64,000 nucleotides of DNA from Turbatrix aceti (taxonomy: Eukaryota > Nematoda > Chromadorea > Rhabditida > Panagrolaimidae). The position numbers and the translations under genes were made by a program. Positions 36,234-48,364 of this stretch are shown in pieces. The stretch covers positions 4,054,718 through 4,118,717 of the forward strand of contig OZ017768.1 in NCBI GenBank assembly GCA_963969345.1, written 5' to 3'. The notes beneath the pieces are model-generated. The model searched no databases. It worked only from the letters and a program-made list of their open reading frames with translations, and was not told where the DNA came from. Numbering within the stretch: position 1 is the first letter of the stretch; every line of letters starts with the position of its first letter.

Positions 36234-37094
36234 TCGTGTTCAAAAAAAGGCCCTGAAGCCAGTAATAGAGTTTTTTGCTTACGGTCACTTGGGTAGGCTT
36301 AGGCATTTCCCAAAGATTGTTTTAAGCCATCGGCGGTCATTGTCGGATTTTTTTGTGCAATGTTACAGACATTGGAAGAACATGAAATTTCCTGAGACTG
36401 TAACTCACCAGAACATCTGTGAATTTTTGAAAATCGAACGTAACTTTTTTCATTACGTCTATAAGAAGCAAATTACGTGAGATGTGCCGTAGCATTATAG
36501 TAGTATGCGAGATCGAACCCAAAATAGAATACGTGCTTCATAATGCGCACGCGCCTATTGTCGTATATGAAAAAAACGTTCATTATTGCGTTCCTTCTGC
36601 TGGTACTTGCATATCAGAAAGCAAAATGAATATAAAAAATGAAAAAGAACCAAAGAAATCAGATGGATAAGAAAAGATACACTCTCTTAGATTCCGACTT
36701 TTGGCTAAAATTCATTCGCTGCAGGAACATCGAATAGAGCTTTTTTTCTGCTTTTCTTCAAAATTCTCCCTTGTTGTTCACCGCGCGTGCGCATTTTTTA
36801 TCATTTTGCGTTCGATCTCGCATACTACTATAATGCTACGGCACATCTCACGTAATTTGCTTCTTATAGACGTAATGAAAAAAGTTACGTTCGATTTTCA
36901 AAAATTCACAGATGTTCTGGTGAGTTACAGTCTCAGGAAATTTCATGTTCTTCCAATGTCTGTAACATTGCACAAAAAAATCCGACAATGACCGCCGATG
37001 GCTTATAACAATCTCTGGGACATGCCTAAGCCTACCCAAGTGACCGTAAGCAAAAAACTCTATTACTGGCTTCAGGGCCTTTTTTTGAACACGA
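36234..37094. repeat. Large foldback inverted repeat, 861 bp, near-identical arms
   Basis: The left arm (about 36234-36515) and right arm (about 36808-37094) are reverse complements over roughly 280 bp with few differences. Matching blocks include TCGTGTTCAAAAAAAGGCCC, GCCATCGGCGGTCATTGTCG, CGTAATTTGCTTCTTATAG and the AGATGTGCCGTAGCATTATA segment. Weaker pairing continues inward (GATCGAAC, then GCGCACGCG). The roughly 290-bp centre has no coding capacity. A transcript would form a very long hairpin. The right edge ends about 255 bp before the start codon of the LGN-type gene. It is best explained as a foldback or MITE element. Confidence 0.85.
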
Positions 37095-37348
37095 CACCTT
37101 CAAAAAAATGCACGCGCGCGCTCGATTGAGCAGAAATAAGGCGAAAGCGCATGCAGTGTGCGCGTATACCTGCGCGGCGGCGACATCCATCATTCTCCGG
37201 GATGTCATGACCGGAGGATGACCGCTGACCGCATTCCCGCGAGAACAAAGTAGATCTGACCTTTTCCCATCCTCCTACGTTCGTTTTGCAGGTTATTTTG
37301 CGTGCATCCTCAGGTGGTGCTGGCTGTATCGCATTGCTACTCGCGATC

Positions 37349-40300
37349 ATGGGCGATCAACAGGAACTCTGCCTGGCTGCGGCCCAGCGCGGTGAGGAGT
37401 GCTGTCGGCAGGGCAACGTAACCGAGGGTATAAACTACCTCGAACGCGCTGTATCCCACGGGTCATCTGACGTGTATCTCCTCTCTGCCCTCTATTCCCA
37501 GCTCGGCAACGCTTACTACGTTCTTGGCAACTATGAAATGGCCATGGAGTACCATTCTTACGATTTATTGCTTTGCAGGTTGGTTTGTTGCTCGGTTTTG
37601 GCATGAAAATTAGGTTCTTACGATAAAAACCACCAAAAAAGTGGTTTTGACACGAAATTTTGATGTTTTACAATAAAACTACTAGAAAGTGGTCTTGACA
37701 CGAAGTTTTTATTTTTACGATAAAAATGTCCAAAAAAAGTTGTCTTGGCACGAAATTTTGATTTTTACGATAAAATTGTCGAAAAAATACTGTTTCCGTG
37801 TCAAGACCTAACGCATATTTATAAAATCCTCGAATATCGTAAACCTGCCAATTTTAGAGCGATGCACGACAATCCGGGCCAAGCGAGTGCCTTTTCGAAC
37901 CTTGCAATCGTTCGAACTGCCGAAAAAGCCTTTGACGATGCCATCAAATACGCCGACTGCCAAATGGGCATTGCCAAGAAGCTTGACGACAAGGTACAAT
38001 TCATTCATCTCTGCTTCAAAACGTGCCTAAATGACCATTTTCAGGGTCTCCTCTCTCGGGCTTATTACACAAAGGGCTACATCTACTTCCAACGTGCCAA
38101 GAATTCAGCCCCTCGCGCGGAAGACGCTATCATGATGTTCCCGGTGCCGACGGTGACCACCACGCTGCCGGACGACACCAAAGACGACGTTTATACCGCG
38201 ATAGACGCTTTTATGTGTGTTTTTTGGGGCATTTTTTACGACGGAACGAACCGGGCGCATTTTAGGCAAAACGCAGCACTCGCTAACGAACTCCAAGATC
38301 CTACATGTGCGGCTCTGGCGTACAGTAACCTCGGCATGGCGTACTTTATGCTCGAAGAATACCAACTAGCGTGCCAGTACCACGAGAAGCGGTTGGAGGT
38401 GGCGCGGTCGCTCTCCGACAAGCCCGGCATGAGGCGGGCCCTCACGAACCTTGGAAATTCGTACTTTTTTACCAGCGAGTTTGGAAAAGCTATTGAATGC
38501 TACTCGTGAGTGTCCTTCCGATGACGCAGATGCAGATGCCGTTTGCTATCTGCGTCATTCGTTCGTTTGCGTGTCACGAAAATAACCTGGCTGAGGTGTT
38601 TCAGACAAGCCGTACAGGTAGCTAGTGAGATGTCTGATCGACAACTGCAGGCTCAGGCGTGGTTCAGCATCGGCATCACCGCTACGATTGAAGGACAACT
38701 TGAAGAGGGTGAGTGATTCTGGGTTTTTTTGGGGTAAAAAGGTGCAATTTGGGTTTTTTAACGTTTGATAATGTTTTTTTCGCTGTTTGAGTCATTTTTT
38801 GAAGTTTTGTCGTGGTTTTCGGGCGTGTTACTCGAATTTTCGACCCGAAAGCAAATATTGTACGTTTTTACGAAGAAAAAAAATTTAATTGGCAAAAAGA
38901 TGCCCAAATTTTATACTTTTTTTTTAAAAAAAAGAGGAAATAAGGCATAAATTATGTAAAAATATGGCATAAATTTAGTTTTTATAAACAAAGAAAAAAA
39001 TACGAGTTTCGGTACCGGGTTTCCAAAATTTTTCAATTTTTATGTCTGTTTGCCCGAATTGCCCGAACAAATTTGTGACGAATTTCGAAACCGCTGCCAT
39101 TAATCTTCCTGCTTGTTTTGCCGTGGGTTGACTCGAATCACTCGAGCGGATGTTATCAGTTATCAGCTCGCTCGAGCGTCATTACTCGTCACCAAAAAGC
39201 AACTCTTTTTGTGAAAAGATTAACCGTAAACAATGCCGAATGACGAGTTTCTCAAAATCGTGCGTCTCAAATCCAAATCTCTGGCGCATTTGCCATTTTC
39301 TTACTGTTGCTCTCGTCTTTAGGCGGTTAAATAGGATATTATTACCTAAGTCTGATTTTATTTCGGTTAAAAGCTTCTGAATTTTCGTATCAACACGCCA
39401 TTTTGTGGCAGACCGCTTTCTTTTTTTTACACCTGCCGAATGAAAAAAAAACTCGAGAAAAGAGAGTCTTGCTGGTAAACAGGTGGTTTTTCAGGTGCCA
39501 GAGCTCACTTAAAGCACCTCCAGATCTCACGGGAACTCGGTAACCTGTCTGCACAGGCTCGGTCGTGTTCTTCGCTTGCCTCGATCTACTGCGTTCTCAA
39601 AGACGTTCCCAAGGCGCTGTACTTTCTCGTGATTCGGTACAAACTGGCTGTTGAGGTGAGTTCTGTTGTTTGGTGGGGCATTAATTGTACCTGTGGCATT
39701 TCCCATGTCGCTATGTGTCCTTTATCCTTCGCCACAATTGTGGCACTACCATATGTATGCCAAGTCGGGGTTTTTTTTCTTTGTTCTTTGTTGCGCAGGA
39801 GGACAGTAGCCCCTGGGGGGTTTTTTTAACTTCTGGCAGCGCTTGTGTTTATGTTTAACTTTTACAGGAATGTGTTTTGGTTCATTTAGGGATTTCTTCA
39901 TGAAATTTGGTAAAAACGTAGATTTTACAATGAACATTTTTTACTGAAAAACGAAGTTGTAATTGGCAGAGTTACGATCGCCTGAAATAGTTTTTTGCTA
40001 TTTTTGACAATTTTTGGAACGTTTAACCTAAAAAACTATGGCATTTCCAAAACCAGGGTTTATATTGATTAACGTAATTTTTGATGGAGAATCCGAAAAA
40101 AATATAAAAATTTTGGGTTATCACCTTAAAAAATGCCGAAAATTTGTGTTAAAAAAGAGTCACAATGGCAACATTTGTTTCGGCCTTTTTCAAGGAGATA
40201 ACCCAACATTTTTATATTTTTATTAGATTTTTTATCAAAAATCACGTCGATCAATGTGTACCCTGTTTTTGAAAATGCCGTAGTTTTTTTTAGATTCAAC

Positions 40301-43300
40301 GTGCCAAAAATTGTCAAGAATGTCAAAAATGCAATTTTCAACTACCGTAACTCTTTTATTTTTTAAATAAAAACTCTTTATACTAAAATTTACCTTTTTG
40401 GAAAATTTTATGAAGAGTTTCAAAAATAATCTTTGACACATTTTTTATCAGCCAATGAAGCTGGGCGTTAATGACTTATGCGCGACTCATTAGGATCTTT
40501 TAACCTGCTGTATGTAAGCTGATGTTTGCTTCGTTCTTCGGGCACCCTAGTTTAGGATAGGAATAGGACAGACAGGCGAGATTAGTCCCAGCAGTTTGTT
40601 TTTTATCCTGCCCCTGCCTGCCTGCCTGCATGCCTGTGAAAGTCAAGTCGCCGTCGTGCCGGCAGTGTCACTGGTAATGGAGCAGAAGCAGGCACGCTGA
40701 GGGCAGATGAAAAATTCAATTTGATTGCTTGTAGCGCCGCCGAAGAGGCCAGACCGTCTTTGGCGTGAAGGAGAAGAAAGGCGAGTAGTTCTGCGAAGGT
40801 CTTAGCTCTCGGGTCGGGCGTGAATCTGGTCCGTGTGCCATGCCACCACGGCGTTTGAAACAAAGGGGTTTAGTTTAGCAGTGGCTTATGTTAGAATTGC
40901 CTCTTCGGCCCGTCTTTTGCCTATTCGGAGCGATTCCCGGATTCCAAAATGACGAGTTGCGACGATTTTAAACAAGTGCCATTCCCCGGTGCCCGATGCC
41001 CTTCTATTTTGGGTACTTTGCTCGCGTTGGGGATCATTTTGGCCTCATTAAGCCCACCGATTCAATCTGCTCTGCACAATTTTTTTAGTTTTTTTCCGGG
41101 TTCCTAATTAAACTTTTTTTTTTGTATTTTTATGGCCCGGAATTGTATCGAATCGGCTTGTCATTTTCGTGCTATTCATTTTTTGTTGGCAGTTTTTGAA
41201 GAAGCAACACTCGACTATTTTTTTGTTTTTTTCGGCGTAGGAAATGTCTATTTTGAAGCGAAAGATGAAGCGGCTCTCTCAATTTGTCCGCAACCCCTCC
41301 GTATGACACTTTGGATAATTGACCCTGACTTTTTCCAATCCAAACAATTTTTTTTTGCTTTCAGATGCGTGATCACGAAATGGAACTCAAAACACGTTCT
41401 GGAATTCGTATAACCGTGCAATCCGATCCGCAGTCGGTTGTAAAAGATGGCAACCGTGTTCTCCTGGATTCATCCGCTGACCCGGATATCGACGCTGTCC
41501 TCGAAGCCATGCGATCGTCCAATACATCGGTTTCGTCCCAATCGCCCCCACCTGCGTCCACGGCCCACCTCCCGCCAATTGATGCTTCCGGCATTGGATT
41601 TGCCCTTCGCGACGATAGTCGAACCGCTTCGGCGCCAAATCTCTGTGATGCGCTATCGACGTACATCGTGGACTGCGCGAACGGAGTTAACCCGCGAAAT
41701 CTGACGAGTTTGCCGGTTCGCGAGGCTCCGGTCCAAAATGATGGCGGTGCACTGTACGCGACGCCACCGTTGGCACGCTCTATGCCAAATGTCAAAACTC
41801 CCGGGCAGGATACGGATTTCCTGGATATGATTGCGAATATTCAGTCGCGCAGAATCGATGACCAACGCTGCGACCCAACAATTATTATGAAAGATCTCAC
41901 GAATACGTCCCTCGATCGACACGTTGATACGCATTCTGCATCTGCTTCGCGTCTTTCTGGTTGGTTTTTGCTTTATTATTTTTTTGTATCTATGTTGGAA
42001 GGAATTTCACGGGCACGGGTGGGGGGCACCTGGGATGATGCACGAGGATCCACGGGGCATAACAAGGATATATTTATGTGTTGTATTGTCCGTGTCAGTG
42101 TCCTCGTCCGTTTTTTTTCTAATTTAGGCACGCTTCTACGCTGCGGGGGCTTGTATCTCTTCTGGCTTTTGGTGTTGACTTGTTTGGAAGTGTTAACTAT
42201 CATTATCAGGTACTTCCCGTCGCCTATCCACATTTTCTTCTATGATATTCAAAAAAACTCGTCGAAGCAAGAGAAGCAAAAACAAGGCAATGACGATGAT
42301 GACGACATCTACACCGGCAACAGCGAGTGCTGGAGGCGGTCGTCCGCAGTCTATGGACTGTAGCTATCTCTCGGACATCAAAGCGACGCCGTCAGCGAAG
42401 GCGCCAGTAACAAAGAAAACAGCCGCGATTTCTTCTTTTTCCGAAATGGTTGGTGTTGGTGGTGGTTTTTTTTCTGTTTTTTAACCTATCTTTTTTTTTT
42501 CTATCGTACAGAGTACCGTCAGCACGCCTGAGGGATCCGTGGTTTTTGCCGTTCCGGAACTCCCGAAGCGAAGACAGCCTTCGGGTCGATCGTTGGCACT
42601 GGACAAGGAAAATCTGAATCTGGCAGCGAGTACGGGAATCGCAAGATCCGTCTCCGAACAACACCTCCATCGCGGCCGAAATGATTCTGCTTCGATCTCG
42701 TGTGCCAGCGAGTTGTCCTACATCGATGAGGATGGCTCGTTGTCGCAGGCCACAGCGACCACCGCCGATACATACGTCAACACGAATGATAAAACCCTTC
42801 GTAACGCTGGCTTTTGTGCGTTTTTTTTTTCTTTTCTTTTTTTTTTTTATTTCCTTGAGTTACTTTTTTTTTCATTTTTAAACCTGCTGGGGAGAACAGG
42901 GAAACAAACCGTAAGCTTGTAAGCTTTACCGGGAACTAATACGGACCACTTGAGCTATCTAGCCGGCCAATTAATTCGGAAAAGGGCAGCAGCAGCAGTC
43001 CTTTTCATATAATTCGTGCCGTGCTCATTTTCCGTGAGCCGGTGCTCATGTCAGCTCAGCTCACGGAAAATGGAAAGGGAGACTTTGATTTCATTCTGGG
43101 CAGGTGGTGGTTGCGGCGCCCTTACTTACTTACGCATTCTGTATTCTTTATTCCTATTTTGCCGCCCGCTGCTAACGCATGTGCATGTACTTTTTTAATT
43201 AAGTCGAAGGCACACGTGAGCTTTAGGAGAGGACGAACGTGATTTTTGCAGGAACTTGGGGACACAGTAACCTTTACGGTATATTTTTTTGTGGCAGCTT

Positions 43301-46300
43301 TTTTTCTTTTTTTGGGATAATTAGGGGGCGGAAGTCGTTTGGTCTCGACCAAATCCAACCCCTAGATCCGGGCTAGAAACCACTTGGGGATAAAGATAGC
43401 CTGTCGAGATTTTGGGGAACTCGTCGAGATTTTGTGGAAGCGAATTAATTCGCTCGGCTTGTATGTGTTTTTTTTTCGACGATGCGAGCTTGCTTGTGAG
43501 TTGCCGGAAGTGCGTAGGAAAAAAATAAGGAAAGAAAGAACCCTTACAGAGAGCTTTTTTTGTGAGTTTACTCTGCTTCGCAAACGAGGATAGAGTAGTT
43601 TTGGACTCCCGGGGAGGAGATGTACATAATAGCTTATTGTTGACCAAGCCGGGTGTGCATCAGCATCAGTGATCAGATGCGCAGCACGTGGTGGCCTGGG
43701 TAACGATAGAATGAATGTATTATAGTATGTAGGGTTCTGCGTCTTCCGGTAGCTTTTGCATTGCATCGCTCTCACGTGGACGATGCAATGCAAAAGCTAC
43801 CGCAGTCCTCGTCTCTCTGCAGACGGCTGGGCTGACGTGAGACGTAAGATGGATGCTGTGACTAACATGAATCTATCTTGTTAGCGCCCAAATAGCAAGT
43901 AGTAAATCTATTTGACTGAAGCACGCGACTCGACTCGTTAGCCTAACTAATGTACAAGTAGTAATAAGTAAGAGTTAGGCTAGTTTGTGGCGTGAAAATT
44001 GAATTAGCGCGACAACGAGAACGTCGACGACGACGTGCTTTGATCCGGGAACAAGACCTCGGAGAAAATCTAAGCTTTGGTGGTCTGGGAACCAACCAGG
44101 AAGATTTGGTAGTTCCCGGATCCCCCAGCTGGCGTTGTTGCTGCCCTTTGAGTAAAAACAATTTTTGCCGTGCCGTCGCTGACGCCGCCGCGCCTTATTA
44201 GCGAAATCCAGCGGGTTTATTTATACTTTTAATAATTTTAGTTATTTACATTAGTTTTTTGTATGAACCAAAAATTTGTAGGACAATTATGCAAAAACGC
44301 GCCTCAGGCACTTGGCGATGAGTGGATACTGCTGGGGAGAAGGGAGTGTTTACTTGCACGCTGGTTGGTTAGTTAGACAGAGAAGACGAATTTGTCGTCG
44401 TCTTCGTCGTCGACGGCGCCTAAGTAGGAATCCGTACTCTCTGAGGCTTGGTTTAGTTTGGTTTGGTTTGACGGCGACCGAGGAGATGAGCCAGGGCCGG
44501 CGCGGTCAATTTGTATGTATTTATTTTTTTTTTCTGGGAGCGCGTGCGTGTTTGAGTGGCGAATGGTGCTTTTTTTTTTGAGGGAGGTTCTTTATTTTTT
44601 TTATTTTTTGGTCGAGGAAGACACTTTTGGCGTGTCTTATTTGGTTAGGCCAGTGCGAGTGCCATTGCCAGTGGCTTTCCCACGTCATACAATTTCTAGT
44701 CGCTTGTTTGGGATGGTTCTTTGGGGTTGTAAGACAATACCTGATCTCCTGAGCCTTCCTCCTACATCGTCGTCGTCGTGGTTGTTGTCGTGGTTTTTTG
44801 GGCATTAGACATCTTTTTTTTTTGTTTGCAAAAAAAAGAAAAAAATATGCCGTCATATTCAGACATGTGCCATATCCAGGATTTTGATGTTGCATTTTTC
44901 AGACAATCCCGAAGCCATCCTTGACCTCATCGCCAGCATCCAGAGCCGGCGTATGGACGAGCAGAGAGCCGACCTCATCCTACCAGGTTTACGAGATCGT
45001 CACTCCTTCCTCGAACGTTTTAGCAAGTGAGTTTTTTTTTTTTTTGCTTTTGATCGCCCAAATTGCTTTTTTTTGCTTTTTTATCTCTCCGCTACGGCGG
45101 CCACGGTCTTTGTGACCGGGAGACCAAGCGAGCGCCGTCCTCTTTTTTTTTAAACAATTTTTTATAGCCGGACGTCGAGGGTTTGTTTTACGCCCTCGAT
45201 TATGCCTGGTAATCGGTTTTGAATAGCACGGACACGGATGTCAGCCGTGTCGACATGTCGCGTCGCGCTCTGCTCTGCTCTTTGTCACGCGCAGCAGCAT
45301 GCAGCACAGGCCCTCTTTTTTTTTACGGTCGAAGGCAGCTATAGAATTATTATATTATTGAATTCAGAAAAAAAAAAAGAACGACGAAACGTTGCCTGTC
45401 AGAGGAAATACCGAAATGCGTCATTTCTGGTAACGGATTGGGCGCTGTGCGCTCGCTGCTGTCGTCTTAGTTAGCGCGTGGAGTCATTAGGTGTTATTTA
45501 GAGAGACCCGGATGGATTGCTAATGGCTCCCTCTCTCTCTCGCTCTCGTCGCCTTCGTCCTAATTGTACGAAGTGAAGTGAGCGAAGTTGCCACAACCAT
45601 GCCCACCCCTGGTTTGTGGTCAGTATACTCGAGATGCTATCTTTGCCGTGCCGACTTCCTCTTTTCCCTATTTTTTTGCACAGTTTTTTTTGATGATTGA
45701 CAATTGGTTTGAGGCGGTCGCCTGCGCGAAGGAGCTGTCGGTCGCGTCGTCGCGTGGCCGTTTGGGTTTCTTTCTCGCCGGACACGTCGTAAATAAATAA
45801 CTTTAGGCGGGTTGTAGCTAATGTGCTTTTCGCTGGCCTGGCTGGGCTGTCGGTTGCTTTGCTCGCTGTCTTTCATGTTACTGTCCTCACTTTCCGGAAG
45901 CTTGCGAGAGTGGCGATAGATAGGCAGCAGTGCAGTCAACGGCGGCGGTGGCGGTGGCGCCTTTGTCTCCTCTCCTCGCCCTTACATGCATGCGTGACTG
46001 CGCCCCAGAACCAGAGGCATACCGTGAAATGATTTTTTACCAGTAGCAGCTTTTTTTTGCGGTTTCTGTGCTTTAGTCGATGGCCCGAGTGAGCGCACTT
46101 TTTTTACAGCTCACTCGGGCCATGCCATCTCGCCAGGCGTCGTTGATAGCGCCTTCGAACCCAGGAATCATGTTTGACGAGAAAAAAGGGGGGCTTTGAA
46201 TTTTAGGCTTTGCTGTGCTCTCTTTGTTACGTCTCCTGCGGCGACTTTGATTGTTGTTGTTTTTTTGGGATTTTTTTGTCTGGAAAGGACGTTGCAGCTA

Positions 46301-47213
46301 GGCTTGTGTGACGTCTGGCAGTCGAGTGAGTCTGGCTGAGCTGTTTTGAATGCCCTGTTCTCCCTGATTTGTTTTGCGAGGTTTTTTTTTCGTTTTTCCT
46401 GCCCGACCGGCAAGGCAGCCAACTTAATTGGCGCAAATCCTGGCTTGCATGCCTGCGTGTAGTTAGTAGTTATTTTTCGACGAGAAGAAGAAAACCACAG
46501 CCAAAGCTCGAGCGCTCTTCTCCTGGAGCAGCAGACGTCGTTGTTTGGCCGCTAACAACTGTTTTGGCAGCCAACGGACCAACCAGACAGTTGTGCTCTG
46601 CATTGTAACCCTTTTCTTTGTCCTCGGACACGTCTGCGCATCGGAGCATCGGATAAATGAACTTATAGTAATTCCTGTCTTGCTGAGCTTGTTTTTGATG
46701 AGTTATCGATTCCGTCGCATTGTTTTGTTGTTTATCGCGTGCCGCTACAGCTGACTGGATGGGTGTACGGGTGTATACTTTAGTGGGTGGAAAAACGAAC
46801 ACGCGATGGAGGTTTTTTTTCTGGACAAAGAGCTGTTTTTGAGAGCAGTCAGGTCAACGCGTGCCTTTTTACCTTCTGGATGGCTAATTGTGTAAAAAAT
46901 AGGACTTCTGATTAATCTCTGGTGTTTCAGAGAAATCCGCCGTAAGCAGATGGTTTCCTCAGAGCAACTCGTCGACGAAAAGCTCTACGACCTCATCCTG
47001 CAATGCCAGTCAGACAGGATCGAAGAGCAACGCAGTCACCTGGGAGGCCGTGAACGCGATCGTAGCACGCAATCCCTCGGCCCCGAACGGACCGCGATCC
47101 CCGAAGAAGACGTACACAACATCGTGCTCCGCATGCAGGCCGGACGACTCGAAGAACAGCGAGCGGATCTCAAAGCGCTCAACGAGAAAACCAGCGCTCC
47201 GTCGGGCAAATGA
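37349..47213 (+). CDS. LGN/Pins/GPSM-type TPR and GoLoco protein
   Basis: Adaptor linking G-alpha subunits to NuMA/Mud-type proteins in spindle orientation and cell polarity (family knowledge). Exons: 37349-37578, 37858-37993, 38045-38214, 38266-38505, 38605-38708, 39495-39655, 41365-41959, 42210-42448, 42512-42815, 44903-45026 and 46931-47213, totalling 2586 nt (861 aa). Residues about 1-345 carry about seven TPRs (YSQLGNAYYVLGNYEMAMEY, AYSNLGMAYFMLEEYQLA, LTNLGNSYFFTSEFGKAI). Four GoLoco motifs follow: DFLDMIANIQSRRIDDQR, AILDLIASIQSRRMDEQR, LYDLILQCQSDRIEEQR and VHNIVLRMQAGRLEEQR. Each keeps the D/E-Q-R triad that contacts GDP-bound G-alpha. The linker is Ser-rich, as in LGN. The donor at 42815 is the least certain junction. 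The 51-nt intron 38215-38265 has no in-frame stop, but removing it restores TPR spacing. Confidence 0.92.
39893..40415. repeat. Foldback repeat in intron 6 of the LGN-type gene
   Basis: Two arms of roughly 200 bp are diverged inverted copies. The left arm includes GAGTTACG, GACAATTTTTGG, TATGGCATTTCCAAAACCAGGG, TTTTTGATG and AATATAAAAATTTTGGGTTATC. The reverse complement of the right arm gives GAGTTACG, GACAATTTTTGG, TACGGCATTTTCAAAAACAGGG, TTTTTGATA and AATATAAAAATGTTGGGTTATC. There is no ORF beyond chance. It is a second foldback family, older than the one at 36.2 kb judging by divergence. Confidence 0.75.
43026..43072. repeat. Perfect 14-bp intronic hairpin
   Basis: CATTTTCCGTGAGC (43026-43039) pairs exactly with GCTCACGGAAAATG (43059-43072) across a 19-nt loop. 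It lies in the 2.1-kb intron 42816-44902 of the LGN-type gene. Function unknown. Confidence 0.8.
43747..43802. ncRNA. Perfect 22-bp hairpin, possible small-RNA precursor
   Basis: Bases 43747-43768 and 43781-43802 are exact reverse complements (22 bp) separated by a 12-nt loop (CTCTCACGTGGA). It sits in an intron of the LGN-type gene, on the sense strand of its transcript as well as antisense. The stem is shorter and more perfect than a typical animal pre-miRNA and does not extend outward, so it may equally be a small transposon remnant or a protein-binding palindrome. Confidence 0.35.
46080..46123. repeat. Perfect 15-bp intronic hairpin
   Basis: ATGGCCCGAGTGAGC (46080-46094) pairs exactly with GCTCACTCGGGCCAT (46109-46123) over a 14-nt T-rich loop. 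It lies in the 1.9-kb intron 45027-46930 of the LGN-type gene. Function unknown. Confidence 0.8.
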
Positions 47214-48364
47214 GCACCTCCTGACACGACTTTCCCACGATTTTTACTACTGTACGTACGGTTGCTCTTCTGTGCTTGCTTTTTGGTCATTCCTTTTCCT
47301 TTTTTTTTCTCCTCCTCGGAGTAGGAGAAGGAAAAGGACGCTCGCTCGCATGCCGGGCACCAGACTGCTTTCAGGTAGACGAGATGTATCAGCTCCCTTT
47401 TGGCTTGGTGGTGCGTGGCCTTCGACGACCTCACCACCTCCATTGCCCCCCCCCCTTCCTTACCCACCACCTCCACCTCCTCCCCCACTTCATTCAACTC
47501 ACACGTTGTTGCCATTCTTTTTGTATTCACACGATTTGTACACTCACGAGGCGATGATGATTCTATTACAGTGCTTTTGAAGGCGAGAGAGGGGAAAGGG
47601 ACGGGCGAACAGACAACAAATATTTTTTTTGTTCTCGAACGAACACGAACGTTTTGTTAATTTTTTTTCAGAAATTGAACAAACGCGAGCGTTTTTGACC
47701 GTGTTCGCGAACGAATAACGAACACATTTTTTTGTTCGTTTTTCGTTTGGTACAAAATTTTATCCAAGCTTGGCAGAAACAAAAACGTAAACTTCGGTGC
47801 TATGCGTTTTGTGTCAAAATCGAGGTTATTTGACGAAAAATCCCACGTTTTGTGTTTGCGATATTTCGTCAAATATCATCGATTTTGGCACAAATATACA
47901 AATAAAAAATTTTGTTAGTTTTATCTGTGCGAAAAAATTTTTTGTTTGCGAACGAACACGAACACAATTTGATATTTGCTTTCGAACGGACGAACGCGAA
48001 CGTTTGTCTGCCCATCAAATTGAGATCTTTGGTCAATTTTATGCCGGACAAAGTGTCTGGCCTAATTTTTGTCAGACCACGATGGATGGATGGCCTCGAA
48101 ATTAGTGCATTACGCGGCGATTAATGCTCAACCACCGGGAAAAGAGGAGGAAAAGACAAATGTTGTTTACTGGACACAATTTTGAGCATTTTTGGGCACT
48201 CGACCGGAGGGGTTAATCGTCTCCTGTCCTGCGAACGTCCTTCCGTGGAACGTTGGAACGTTGGATTGTCGACGACGGATGCGTCTGTGTTATTTATTGC
48301 ACACCATCACAGAATAGGTTAGATACACATTTCTCACGCCAAAGCCACAGTAACATTGGCGGTG
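47214..48364. other. Intergenic with CGAACGAACACGAAC repeats
   Basis: No gene is seen. After a C/T-rich tract (47.44-47.50 kb), the motif CGAACGAACACGAAC and close variants recur at about 47637, 47700 (CGCGAACGAATAACGAAC) and 47949, with inverted forms between (GTTCGTTTTTCGTTTGG). Together they look like a decayed repeat centred near 47.8 kb. The rest is 3' flank of the flanking convergent genes. Confidence 0.5.

Noticed and set aside
35703..36296. 197-codon plus-strand ORF
   Set aside because: It enters the foldback repeat, has no recognisable motif, no splice partner and a composition similar to the antisense frames.
36337..37039. Two near-identical 60-100-codon ORFs in opposite orientation
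   Set aside because: They are the same foldback arm read twice, an effect of the inverted repeat and not a gene pair.
46155..46175. tRNA B-box-like string (CCTTCGAACCCAGG)
   Set aside because: No acceptor stem, D-arm or anticodon arm could be folded around it.
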